64,000 bases of DNA from Paramylibacter kogurei (GCF_002742285.1 NZ_MDGM01000007.1:62001-126000); one strand, 5' to 3'. Shown: positions 35,452-44,002, counted from the first letter of the stretch. A program made the numbers and translations. Notes: generated by a model from the letters alone, not told the origin.

Positions 35452-35834
35452 AATGGGCGCCTTTAGATTTGTTGGTTCGCAAGTTGGCGTTTATTTGCCC
35501 CTTGGTCAACACACATATTAAATCGGTCGTGCGAACTTGCGTGAACGTATTCGTCGCTACGTTTGCTATTTTATAAACGTTGCGGCTCCTTTAGCACCCT
35601 CAACGAATGACCGCTACCCACCCCGTTCAGGTCATTCGTCAGTTTGGTCGAAACGGTCACTATATCTCTATAGCAGACCTCGGCGCAAATCGCAGCGAAT
35701 GTCGGCAATCCGCCCATAGCCATTTGGCTAAGTACAAAATTGTTTATTTACTTAGTCGATCTCAGAATCAAACTGAGCGGGATTTATCTTTCGTGATCAA
35801 CGAAAAACAACAAATTTAACAAAAATAAAGTTTT

Positions 35835-35854
35835 CGGACACTGCGCGGACACTG
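35835..35854. repeat. Arm-type repeats at right end of E1
   Basis: CGGACACTG occurs twice, 11 bases apart. Related GGACA(C/T) words occur at the left end of E1 (29932, 29965 and 29997 areas). The layout mirrors the paired GCTTCCG repeats of E2. Confidence 0.45.
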
Positions 35855-35897
35855 ATTGAGCGCAACTCAAGAGGGAAATTTCACCTTACCTCAACTC

Positions 35898-35964
35898 ATT
35901 GATATTTAAGTGAAAAATGGTGCCCCCACACGGACTCGAACCGCGGACCTACTGATTACAAATC
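35898..35964 (-). repeat. Middle attachment site (E1 right / E2 left)
   Basis: A 67-base exact copy of 43983-44049. It includes 20 bases beyond the tRNA 3' end plus the CCA-to-anticodon part of tRNA-Thr. It marks the joint between the two tandem elements. Confidence 0.9.
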
Positions 35965-36092
35965 GACTTTGGGCCATTTCTCTGCATTTCTCCACTTTGC
36001 GCCAAACGACCATAAATGACTGTTAATAAACATTTTTTCTTGACGATCAACACGCTTGTCTATCATCAGTGACGCTATGAAACGCTGCACGG

Positions 36093-36111
36093 TGCTTCCG
36101 ATATGCTTCCG
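36093..36111. repeat. E2 arm-type repeat, left copy
   Basis: TGCTTCCGATATGCTTCCG, itself two GCTTCCG words 11 bases apart. An exact copy lies at 43918-43936 just inside the right end. Paired copies near both ends of an integrase-borne element are typical of integrase arm sites. Confidence 0.65.
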
Positions 36112-36139
36112 GATTTGCACCCCATACTGAGAAAATCGA

Positions 36140-37297
36140 ATGTCAAAACTTACAAAACGCCTTGTTGATAGTCTAGTCGCCGAACCCAAAGAACGCATTT
36201 ATTGGGACGACGAATTGGGCGGTTTTGGTATTCGGATTTATCCAACAGGGCGCAAAGTTTATATCGCTCAATATCGCGCCAACGGACGCACACGGCGCAA
36301 GAACATTGGGCAGCATGGTGTCATGACCGCCGAGGAAGCACGCAAAGAAGCCAAGTTTATTCATGCAGACGTTGCACGCGGTGCAGACCCCTCCGCCGAT
36401 CGCAAGGCACGATTGCGTAGCCCAACGGTAATGGAACTTGGTGAACGTTTTATTACCGATCATGTGCAGCTACATTTAAAACCCACGACGCAAACCGATT
36501 ACATCAACATGTTGCGCAAGAAAATTTACCCTGCTCTTGGTTCGATCAAAGTTTTTGAAATCACGTTTAATGACGTTGCCGCATTTCATCTGAAATTGCG
36601 AGATACGCCTTACCAAGCCAATCGTTGTGTCATGCTCATGTCCAAGATGTTTAATCTTGCCGAAGATTGGGGTTATCGCCCCATGAACACCAACCCGACA
36701 AAGCGGCTTAAGAAATATCCCGAAGCTGAAAAGAAGCGATACTTGGACGAAGTCGAACAAGAAAAACTTGGCGAAACAATGGCCCAGATGTTGACCGATG
36801 GAAAAATCAGTCGATACGTTTTTGCAGCTTTCTATTTACTACTTTTGACAGGTTGTCGATTGAGCGAAATTCAAAAACTGAAATGGGATTACGTCACGCG
36901 CACCCATTTGGAATTACCAGACAGTAAAACAGGCCGCCGCCGCATTCCCCTGCCCCGCGAAGCACGTCAATTGTTGGCGTCATTGGAACAGCGCGACGAT
37001 AATCCCTATGTAATTATCGGCGATCATGCGACGGGATATTACAATGATCTGCAAAAACCTTGGCGCAAAATTAGATCACGCGCTGGGTTGGAAGATGTAC
37101 GATTGCACGATCTGCGACACACCTATGCGTCAGTCGCGGTCATGAATGGAATTGACCCATTCATGTTGAAAGAAATCTTGGGGCATAAGAATTTGAGTAC
37201 AACTTTGCGCTATGCGCATTTGTCAGATGATGCAGTGCAAAAAGCGGCGGGGCAGATTGCGAATAGGTTATCCAACACATTGGGAAGACTTAACTAA
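36140..37297 (+). CDS. int: Tyrosine-family integrase of E2 (P4-like, DUF4102 N-terminus)
   Basis: Recombinase of 385 residues, same architecture as the E1 enzyme but clearly diverged. The DUF4102-like N-terminus (LGGFGIRIYPTGRKVYIAQY) precedes a catalytic domain with Arg in LLTGCRLSE, LHDLRHTYAS, LGHKNLST and the nucleophile Tyr in LRYAHLS. It lies 175 bases right of the middle attachment site, which it presumably recombines with the right-hand tRNA copy to excise E2. Confidence 0.93.
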   Translation: MSKLTKRLVDSLVAEPKERIYWDDELGGFGIRIYPTGRKVYIAQYRANGRTRRKNIGQHGVMTAEEARKEAKFIHADVARGADPSADRKARLRSPTVMELGERFITDHVQLHLKPTTQTDYINMLRKKIYPALGSIKVFEITFNDVAAFHLKLRDTPYQANRCVMLMSKMFNLAEDWGYRPMNTNPTKRLKKYPEAEKKRYLDEVEQEKLGETMAQMLTDGKISRYVFAAFYLLLLTGCRLSEIQKLKWDYVTRTHLELPDSKTGRRRIPLPREARQLLASLEQRDDNPYVIIGDHATGYYNDLQKPWRKIRSRAGLEDVRLHDLRHTYASVAVMNGIDPFMLKEILGHKNLSTTLRYAHLSDDAVQKAAGQIANRLSNTLGRLN

Positions 37298-37436
37298 ATC
37301 TAAAAAAGGCCGATGTAACGGTCTTGCTTTCTATAAGTATCGTATGTTTGCCTCGAACCAACTCAGATAGAATAACAAACTTTCTCTAACATTTCTTCGA
37401 ATTTCGCAAACTTGTTTCGTTGAGTTGGTACATGCT

Positions 37437-38537
37437 ATGCTGGATAAGATGAAAACTGCATATGTAATCAAATCGGCTGCCAAGGATGTAAGTTTTGACT
37501 GTGACCGCGTGAAGGGCTTAACTTTTATCACTTCGGTAATAGACGTGACCTATCTGAATAACGCTATTCTAGGATGCAATCTCAAATTATTAGTTCAACA
37601 AAAAATTGATGATGATAGAATTGAAAAACCGATTATTTGGTTTCTAATTTTTTCTGCGGAACCAATTTCTAATACGAATCTCGAAAAAGCGTGGAGATAT
37701 GCAATTAAAGTTGGGGCAACTTTAAATCAGTATACCCAACTCGGCCACAGCTTTTCCTACGAGAATTTCTGGGGGATTTCCGGTATTCCTGATGAATGGA
37801 ACCTAGCTGAAACACAGATAAAATTTTCAGACAACCAAGAATTTGAGGGCATATATTGGTACGATCCAAAAAAACCAACAAAGATTGAAAACGGTGAAGA
37901 ATTTGCCGAAGTTGAAATCAGACACCGACAGCGCGAAGTGCGCTTCACTACTGTAAGCCCAGAAGGCCTCACTTACAACCATTTTGCCCATGCATCAATT
38001 CCAGGGAAGGTAAATGTTGGTTCAAAGTTTTCTCAACGCAAAAATGTATTGGAAAAACTTGGTAAGAAAGGTTTTTCGCTCAAATGTGAAACATCCTATT
38101 ACCTATTATCACTCTACAATCGTGCAATCACGTCACATGATGTTTTTCATAGTAACAATACACTATTTCAGATGGTTGAAGTCATTATTGGCAGTGTAGA
38201 TGGCACCAAAATTTCACCTGAGGCAAAATCCAAACTTGCGGCGTTAATAGATTCCGATCCTGACTTGCACCCATTTTCTGACCGCATTGTTAATGCTATT
38301 GGCGGTATCCCAATTGAGACGTCCAAAGAACTCCTAAAAAGTGGTCTAATAAAGTTAGTAGGAAAAGAAGCCGCCGAAAATTTGGATTTTTCTGATTTTG
38401 GAAAATGGCGGAAACTGAGGGGTGCATTGACACATCCTAAAAAGGCACAAGCTTTGACAGATGTGGAATTTGTAGCCACCTACAATTCACTGAGGAACTT
38501 TTGTACCGCTTTGACAAAATGCGTCAATGAACTCTAA
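37437..38537 (+). CDS. Orphan protein with C-terminal HEPN-type Rx4H motif
   Basis: 366 residues, no family recognised. The N-terminal two thirds are mixed strand/helix (WFLIFSAEP; EGIYWYDPKKP; REVRFTTVSPEG). The C-terminal third is helical and contains FGKWRKLRGALTHPKK, where R328-GALT-H333 fits the Rx4-6H active site of HEPN ribonucleases, placed as in ApeA- and Abi-like defence proteins. It is AT-rich compared with the chromosome and sits as single-gene cargo behind the integrase. The start is uncertain (TTG 37425, ATG 37437 or 37449). A phage-defence toxin is the best guess, not a proven function. Confidence 0.6.
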   Translation: MLDKMKTAYVIKSAAKDVSFDCDRVKGLTFITSVIDVTYLNNAILGCNLKLLVQQKIDDDRIEKPIIWFLIFSAEPISNTNLEKAWRYAIKVGATLNQYTQLGHSFSYENFWGISGIPDEWNLAETQIKFSDNQEFEGIYWYDPKKPTKIENGEEFAEVEIRHRQREVRFTTVSPEGLTYNHFAHASIPGKVNVGSKFSQRKNVLEKLGKKGFSLKCETSYYLLSLYNRAITSHDVFHSNNTLFQMVEVIIGSVDGTKISPEAKSKLAALIDSDPDLHPFSDRIVNAIGGIPIETSKELLKSGLIKLVGKEAAENLDFSDFGKWRKLRGALTHPKKAQALTDVEFVATYNSLRNFCTALTKCVNEL

Positions 38538-38841
38538 TTATCATCCAATAGCCCGATAACTGAAAACAATAACTTAGTTAACAACGCATTCGAAGTCCTA
38601 CCCCTTTCATGCAAATGTTGGGATTAAAGAATTGTTTGCAATGCCAGATTACTCACTTTCAATTCCATTCGAATCACTCTCGTATTTTAATATTTTTGAA
38701 CAGAAAGCTAACTTAAACCTCAACATTGCCATCCCAAGTTCATGCTTTTACACGAAATATCACGTTATTTCATATATCCAAACTTCGCGCCAAACTATAT
38801 TTTAGACGGCATAAACTTCGATATAAGCCTCTGGAAACACA
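38538..38841. other. Intergenic region before E2 alpA
   Basis: About 300 AT-rich bases without a credible gene. A small inverted repeat GAAATA/TATTTC (38754-38771) lies about 70 bases upstream of the AlpA-like gene and may be its operator. Confidence 0.3.
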
Positions 38842-39069
38842 ATGGAAAATAAACTTCATATTCAATCAAACGATAACAACAAACTGGTCAACGAGCGCGA
38901 AGCCGCGTCCATTCTTTGCTACTCTGTTCGCGCTTTGCAAAATTGGCGTCACCGTGGTGGCGGACCTGACTTTGTAAGAGTATCGGCCCGCTCAATTCGC
39001 TATCGCCGCGCCGATCTGGATGCTTGGGTTACGGCGCGAACCGTGTCGAACACTTCACAAACAAACTAA
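38842..39069 (+). CDS. AlpA/excisionase-like HTH protein of E2
   Basis: 75 residues with a MerR/HTH_17-type DNA-binding fold: VNEREAASILCYSVRALQNW, then a wing GGGPDFVRVSARSIRYRRADLDAWV. Likely excisionase or activator of excision. Equivalent in position to the E1 protein at 31444. Confidence 0.82.
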   Translation: MENKLHIQSNDNNKLVNEREAASILCYSVRALQNWRHRGGGPDFVRVSARSIRYRRADLDAWVTARTVSNTSQTN

Positions 39070-39134
39070 TTCAGTTTTGCCTTTGCGGGCTTGGCAGCAC
39101 CGCAAGGGATTTTGGGGCCGATTGGTTCTAAACA

Positions 39135-39169
39135 GGGCGCGAGATCACTTGCGAACTCGCGCCCTTTCT
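39135..39169 (+). terminator. Hairpin terminator after E2 alpA
   Basis: GGGCGCGAG (39135-39143) and CTCGCGCCC (39156-39164) form a nine-pair stem followed by TTTCT. It separates the alpA transcript from the replication genes. Confidence 0.7.
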
Positions 39170-39205
39170 ATGTCTGCCGTTAACTTTAATGGAAGGGAAT
39201 TCCAC

Positions 39206-39424
39206 ATGACTAAAACACCAATATACAAGTTCCGACTGGGGCTTATCACAGCGACAATCTGGGAAAACGACAATTTCTATTCTGTCGATATGACCCGCTC
39301 TTACAAAAACAGTGAAGGCCAATGGCAAAACACCACAAGCTATTCCCATGCTGACCTTTTGAACTTGGCTAAATGCGCCGAACGCGCTGAAAACTGGATC
39401 GCGAGAAAATCAAATGTATCTTAA
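39206..39424 (+). CDS. Small protein upstream of rep in E2
   Basis: 72 residues, MTKTPIYKFRLGLITATIW onward, with a helical C-terminus (LLNLAKCAERAENWIAR). A good AAGGGA ribosome site lies at 39194-39199. No family recognised with confidence. The start looks like a beta strand-rich single-domain protein, and its place just before the initiator hints at a replication accessory role. E1 has no counterpart. It partly overlaps an upstream extension of the rep reading frame. Confidence 0.6.
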   Translation: MTKTPIYKFRLGLITATIWENDNFYSVDMTRSYKNSEGQWQNTTSYSHADLLNLAKCAERAENWIARKSNVS

Positions 39425-39528
39425 TCAATCAACTTATTTGGCCCCTACTCGGCCCCAAAACATAAGCTGCCCTGCCAGCGGCACTTATGCGTTCAAATCT
39501 AACCCGACTGATACCGATAATTCGGTAA

Positions 39529-39551
39529 GGGGGGTGATTGTAGCACCCCCC
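39529..39551 (+). other. Conserved G6T/AC6 hairpin before rep of E2 (candidate origin)
   Basis: GGGGGGT (39529-39535), nine-base loop GATTGTAGC, ACCCCCC (39545-39551), then TCT and AAATACA. The E1 hairpin has the same stem, loop length, TTGTAGC loop end and AAATACA tail. It ends 27 bases before the conserved initiator start. Confidence 0.62.
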
Positions 39552-39578
39552 TCTGGAAATACACCTGACATTCCAAAC

Positions 39579-40814
39579 ATGACAATATTACACCAAGGCT
39601 TTGATACACTCGCCCTTGCGATTGAAGCAAACATTGGGCCAGAACTTCACGCCTATCTTGAAACTGAAAAGACACGCGCCGACAAAGAGCGGCGCGATGT
39701 TTTGATCAATTACAATGGCGTTGAAATGCTGCTTAAGCCACATGGCGGCAATGGGTATAGCTATATCGCCAGCGGCGGCCCAGATGGTGCGACATGGTTT
39801 TTCAAGAAACCCAATGCCAAAGACAAATGGGGCATTCGTTTATCCTTTGGTTCTTTCTTTATGGCGCTGCATGGCATTCACGCGGCAAAGGCACATTGTG
39901 AGCATGTCATGGAAAGACTGGGCATTCGATATGCCCCGCATCAAGTCAGCATTTCACGCATCGATTTTTGCATAGATATTCTGGCAAAAAATTTCACTCT
40001 AATTCCCGAAAATTTCGTGATGCACAGTTCAACTGGTCGACGCGATCATATCACCGCCGACGATGTGTCTGTGAACGGAAAATCAGGACGGACAACATCC
40101 GTGACCGTTGGACAGAGTCGAAATCGACAAGTAATTATTTACGACAAAACGTCTGAGATTGCCGCGAAAGGCAAGTCACATTGGTGGCAAATCTGGCATC
40201 ACAATTTATATGAAAATCCATCTAATTGTACGAAATATGATGATATTAAAAGAAATTTTAAGTTTATGAAATCATCTGAAATGTTACGAAATTACATGAA
40301 AAATCATAAAAGTTCACGTATTTGGCGCACAGAGTTTCGCGCAGGCAAAGACCTACTTAAAGATCGCTGGGGCATTCGCACTTGGGAACAACTGTTCGAA
40401 AAATTTGGCGATCTGTGTCGCGAGATGGGAGCTGTCATTCGTTACACCGAGCCACAAGAGAACGACCCGAACCGCGCACGTTGGCCCAACCATCTGCTCT
40501 GGGAAATCGCCTGCGCAGAGATTAATCGCGATCTAATTAACATGCGAAGCGGTGCTGATCCAAATCCATTGAAAGAGGTTCACCGCGAACAACACATAAG
40601 TCTGATATTTCGTAATATTCTTGGATCAAGCATTGCACTTGCAGCATTGAAAGATGCGAATTTTGAAAATTTACCAAAGTGCTTTGATGAATTGGCAAAG
40701 GAGATGAACGAAACGGTCAGCGCAAATGCTGAGAAAACTAAGAAGCAATTAAGGGAAGCTGGGGAAAGGTATTTGTTTATATCTAAGTCAAGTCAGCCTA
40801 CGTATGAAAATTAG
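39579..40814 (+). CDS. Replication initiator-like protein of E2 (Rep_trans/RstA-type)
   Basis: 411 residues, homologous to the E1 initiator. SRIDFCIDIL and QVIIYDKTSE match the conserved acidic and Tyr-Lys motifs, and the RIWRTEFRAGKDLLKDRWGI and RARWPNHLLWEIA blocks align. Start 39579 is chosen because homology begins here (MTILHQGFDTL against MLVIYSGFDGL) and because the longer frame from 39414 would translate through the hairpin. The ribosome site is weak, so the longer form cannot be excluded. An AT-rich insert near residues 210-240 is absent from E1. Confidence 0.65.
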   Translation: MTILHQGFDTLALAIEANIGPELHAYLETEKTRADKERRDVLINYNGVEMLLKPHGGNGYSYIASGGPDGATWFFKKPNAKDKWGIRLSFGSFFMALHGIHAAKAHCEHVMERLGIRYAPHQVSISRIDFCIDILAKNFTLIPENFVMHSSTGRRDHITADDVSVNGKSGRTTSVTVGQSRNRQVIIYDKTSEIAAKGKSHWWQIWHHNLYENPSNCTKYDDIKRNFKFMKSSEMLRNYMKNHKSSRIWRTEFRAGKDLLKDRWGIRTWEQLFEKFGDLCREMGAVIRYTEPQENDPNRARWPNHLLWEIACAEINRDLINMRSGADPNPLKEVHREQHISLIFRNILGSSIALAALKDANFENLPKCFDELAKEMNETVSANAEKTKKQLREAGERYLFISKSSQPTYEN

Positions 40815-41028
40815 TTACGCGCACGGCCCAAAGCGGCCATTGAATCCAACATTTATTGCTGCGCAGCAGAAACGCTTTGGAATAGACTGTAAAAAAATTC
40901 GGCCATAGCGTAGCTAGGTTCATGTGTCGCATGCGTCCTGAAAAACGTGGAACACAGTATCAAAAGTGGTTATTGATACGACAAAATACAGAAGAAGAAC
41001 CCGACTTTGACGGGACTGCGAGGCAACG

Positions 41029-42870
41029 ATGCATTTTGAGACCGAGATTGTAGTAGACAAACCGACAGTAGCTCCACCAAAACTCACGATCTTCATGATT
41101 GGCGCTGACGAGTTCATGTTCTGCCCGGTTCGAGGCAAAATTTACAAGGTGAATGCGAAGCCTGAAGAAAAAGTCCGCCAATGGTGGATTTATCGCCTAC
41201 GCGACACTTATGGGTATGGCTTCAATCAACTGTCAGTAGAGGTTTCTGTAAAAGTTGGTTCCTCAGAGGCAAAGAAAAAAGCGGATATTGTTGTCTACGC
41301 CGATAAAACTAAACGCGTACCTCGAATATTTGTTGAGGTTAAGAAGCCAGATCGAAAAGACGGGCTGGATCAACTTCAAGTATACATGAACGCAACCGGG
41401 TGCCGCCTTGGGCTATGGAGTAACGGGTCACCACCTCACGTTTATCTCCTCAGAATGGAGCCAAAGGGTGGGGTGGAAGAAGCCAGCTGGCGAGAACTCA
41501 GAAACATTCCCGCCAGCGGCGAAAAAATTTCTGATGTTGATAGCCCAATTACGCGAGATCAGCTGGTCCCAGTCAAAGATTTCCTCGCAATTCTAAAGGA
41601 GTGCGAGGATCATATTAAGGCGCACGAGGGCGTGAATGTCTTCGAGGAAGTCTTCAAACTCATCTTTGCTAAACTCTACGACGAACGACGAAACCTAAAA
41701 AATGATAAGTCGCCTGCACAGTTCAGAGTAGGTGCTCTTGAAGCAGCGTCAGATGCTCGCGAAAGGGTCGTAAAGCTATTCAAAGATGCTAAGTCACAGT
41801 GGCAAGGGGTGTTCACAGCCGGAGAAGAGATTTCACTAAAGGACGACACGCTGGCATTTTGCGTATCCGCGCTTCAAAAAGCGTACCTTTTAAAATCTGA
41901 CGCTGATGTCCTTGGGTCTGCATTTGAGGTTATGATCAACCCAACCATGAAAGGTGATAAAGGACAGTACTTCACTCCGAGGCATGTCATTGATCTTTGC
42001 ACAGCGGTTTTAAAGCCAAAAGACAACGAAACCATTTTCGACCCTGCATGCGGAAGCGGCGGATTTCTTGTTTCAGCCATGGATCATGTTTTTGCGTCCA
42101 TAAGAGCAGAGCGTGACGATGAAAGTGAAATCCTTGAAAATCAGAAGGATTATGCTTCCAACAATGTATTTGGAATCGATTACGATCCGATTATTGCAAA
42201 AGTGGCCAAGGCCTACATGCTAATTTGGGGTGATGGCCGTTCAAACATATGTGTTGGAGACGGGTTGAACGAGGCAAACTGGAACGATGATATTCGTTCT
42301 AAGTTCTTAATCAAAATCGGGGGAAAACGTGTTCCTCGTAAGTTCGACATTATAGCGACTAACCCCCCATTTGCGGGCGATATTTCCGCAGAGGACACTT
42401 TGTCGAAGTACAGGGTAGCTTTCAAAACGGACAACAATGGTCGAACAAAGCGAAAAGGGAAGGTTGCACGTGACATCCTCTTTCTCGAACGCTGTTTAGA
42501 TTTTTTGGAGCCGGGAGGCCGGATGGCGATTGTTGTACCGAGAGGCTTTCTCAAGAATTACAACGATGAGCCTGTCAGGCAGTTTGTTTTGAAGCAGGCT
42601 CGCATGAGAGCTGTCGTTAGTTTGACCGGGAACATGTTCAAGCCATTCACGAACACCAAGACTTGTGTTGTCTTCCTGGAAAAAAGAGCATCTGAGCTAA
42701 AAGCCGTTAGTGAGGCTGTAGATGATCCGGATGTTGTTTATGCGGTGTCGGAGAACCCAGGGAAGGATAGAAGCGGTCGGTTGATCCGTGACTTGAATGG
42801 GGACATCGTTTCGGACCTTGGTGAGATTGCGGAATACCTCAACAAGAATTTACAGTGGGGGGAAACCTGA
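41029..42870 (+). CDS. Restriction nuclease - N6-adenine methyltransferase fusion
   Basis: 613 residues. An HsdR-N-like PD-(D/E)xK nuclease lies at the N-terminus: Asp86, Glu103-x-Lys105 in FVEVKK, and Q115xxxY119, all intact. A helical HsdM-like linker (about 180-310) and a gamma-type adenine methyltransferase follow, with DPACGSGGF (338-346) and NPPF (445-448). No helicase/translocase is present. Together with the separate specificity gene this resembles type IIB/IIG enzymes such as BcgI, where one chain cuts and methylates. GCGAGG precedes the start. Its stop overlaps the specificity gene start (TGATG). Confidence 0.82.
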   Translation: MHFETEIVVDKPTVAPPKLTIFMIGADEFMFCPVRGKIYKVNAKPEEKVRQWWIYRLRDTYGYGFNQLSVEVSVKVGSSEAKKKADIVVYADKTKRVPRIFVEVKKPDRKDGLDQLQVYMNATGCRLGLWSNGSPPHVYLLRMEPKGGVEEASWRELRNIPASGEKISDVDSPITRDQLVPVKDFLAILKECEDHIKAHEGVNVFEEVFKLIFAKLYDERRNLKNDKSPAQFRVGALEAASDARERVVKLFKDAKSQWQGVFTAGEEISLKDDTLAFCVSALQKAYLLKSDADVLGSAFEVMINPTMKGDKGQYFTPRHVIDLCTAVLKPKDNETIFDPACGSGGFLVSAMDHVFASIRAERDDESEILENQKDYASNNVFGIDYDPIIAKVAKAYMLIWGDGRSNICVGDGLNEANWNDDIRSKFLIKIGGKRVPRKFDIIATNPPFAGDISAEDTLSKYRVAFKTDNNGRTKRKGKVARDILFLERCLDFLEPGGRMAIVVPRGFLKNYNDEPVRQFVLKQARMRAVVSLTGNMFKPFTNTKTCVVFLEKRASELKAVSEAVDDPDVVYAVSENPGKDRSGRLIRDLNGDIVSDLGEIAEYLNKNLQWGET

Positions 42871-43634
42871 TGGCATTGCTGACGACGAGACCCTTTGCAG
42901 ATGTTTTTCTTGATCTCGATGGTGACAAGGACGCCAACCACATATTTGAACCTGAGTTCCATCAGGACGTGTATGTAAACGCCTGTAAAGAAGCGGAGAA
43001 AACGCCAGGAAGCTTTCAGCTTGGCGACCTCAGCAAGCTAGTACGATATCCCAATCGAGGCAGCCAACCGACATACTGTGATGATGAAAGTGACCCTGAA
43101 AGCCTAATTTATAGAGGGATGGTAAAAACAGACGGTGCTTCGGTTTCTGACAAAGAAACATCTAACGTTTGTGCTTTGAAGTCAGTTGCTATCCGTTGGG
43201 GGTTCGTGGATTTTGGCGTGGCCCGAGCGGTCGATGAAGAATTCTTCAAGAAAAAGAAACTTCGCAACGAGGCACAAAGCGGTGACGTTCTGATAAACTC
43301 AACAGGAGATGGTACAATCGGTCGGGTGGCTGTTTACAACAGGTCGCACCCTGCTCTGGTTGATGGGCATGTTACAATCGTTCGCTTCAAAGATAAGAAA
43401 CTTGCTTGGTATGCTGCTGCCTATCTTTTGAGTGACCAAGGACAGAAGCAGATCTACCGATATATCAACGGCTCTAGTGGTCAAGTTGAGATCTACCCTC
43501 AAGACATAGCACGCATATGGATACCGAATGGTGATGCTCAGAAGATTTCAGCTGTTGCTAAGCAATATGAGAGTGCAGCTCGAAAGTACGAGGAGTTTCA
43601 GGCTGAACTCAGTTCAGTGCTTTCAAAGGTTTAG
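42870..43634 (+). CDS. Half-size specificity subunit (HsdS-like)
   Basis: 254 residues with one target-recognition domain: GDVLINSTGDGTIGRVAVYN and VDGHVTIVRF are typical type I TRD signatures, and YINGSSGQVEIYPQDIARIWIP matches the TRD end. A C-terminal helix (AVAKQYESAARKYEEFQAEL) suits dimerisation. Standard HsdS has two TRDs in about 400 residues, so this subunit should work as a dimer and recognise a palindromic split site. Start 42870 overlaps the fusion gene stop with GGGGGA upstream. Confidence 0.83.
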   Translation: MALLTTRPFADVFLDLDGDKDANHIFEPEFHQDVYVNACKEAEKTPGSFQLGDLSKLVRYPNRGSQPTYCDDESDPESLIYRGMVKTDGASVSDKETSNVCALKSVAIRWGFVDFGVARAVDEEFFKKKKLRNEAQSGDVLINSTGDGTIGRVAVYNRSHPALVDGHVTIVRFKDKKLAWYAAAYLLSDQGQKQIYRYINGSSGQVEIYPQDIARIWIPNGDAQKISAVAKQYESAARKYEEFQAELSSVLSKV

Positions 43635-44002
43635 TAATTTTTTGGATTCGAATGACTTGTCTTGGTGCTACCGCAGCGAAAGTCCGCTTCCCGCCCATTT
43701 GAGACATTTTCGATCTCACTCAGGCTCAGTATCCACTTATCAAATTTTGCAATTCGCCAATATTACCGCCAATGGCGAGCACTCGTTCGGTTTGTTGTGT
43801 TTGCCGACATTTAACAACCAAACGAAATCCACAATGGGAATATTTGGCAATCACATTGGAATTAGATAAAAAACGATTCTGTTCCCTTTCCACAACAGTA
43901 CGATTTTAACATTTCACTGCTTCCGATATGCTTCCGAATCCAAAATCGCATATTTCGCCACGCAACGAAAATCTTGCAAGTTATTGATATTTAAGTGAAA
44001 AA
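43635..44002. other. Right end of E2, no gene
   Basis: About 370 bases without a credible gene. It contains the right copy of the 19-base arm repeat (43918-43936) and the 20 element-derived bases of the attachment repeat (43983-44002). Confidence 0.5.
43918..43936. repeat. E2 arm-type repeat, right copy
   Basis: TGCTTCCGATATGCTTCCG, identical to 36093-36111, in the same orientation and 46 bases from the right attachment core. Confidence 0.65.

Larger units (their letters stand above)
29811..35964. mobile_element. Integrative element E1 (int - alpA - rep - PARIS-like cargo)
   Basis: About 6.2 kb bounded by two copies of the tRNA-Thr 3' half (29811-29853 and 35898-35964). It holds a tyrosine integrase at the left end, an AlpA-like gene, a rolling-circle-type initiator with a conserved upstream hairpin, and on the other strand an AAA ATPase + DUF4435 pair. 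No capsid, conjugation or partition genes are seen, so it looks like a satellite or integrative plasmid that needs a helper to move between cells. Confidence 0.85.
35389..36139. other. Junction region between E1 and E2
   Basis: No convincing gene in 750 bases. It holds the defence-operon promoter region with two boxes, CTCAAAAAATGAG (35420-35432) and CTCAAAAATGAG (35440-35451); a perfect ten-base inverted repeat ACGAATGACC/GGTCATTCGT (35603-35612 with 35630-35639); E1 arm repeats (35835-35854); the middle attachment site (35898-35964); and E2 arm repeats (36093-36111). Short open frames at 35.5-35.8 kb have no ribosome site or family features. Confidence 0.55.

Noticed and set aside
35537-35819. 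Overlapping short plus-strand frames in the E1/E2 junction
   Set aside because: No ribosome-binding site, no hydrophobic, HTH or other domain pattern, and the stretch contains inverted repeats and arm sites that explain its structure.
35921-35964. Second complete tRNA-Thr gene at the E1/E2 joint
   Set aside because: Sequence leaves the tRNA within the anticodon stem; no 5' half follows.
39414-39578. N-terminal extension of the E2 initiator
   Set aside because: The added 55 residues have no counterpart in the E1 initiator and would be translated through the conserved hairpin; kept only as a remote alternative.
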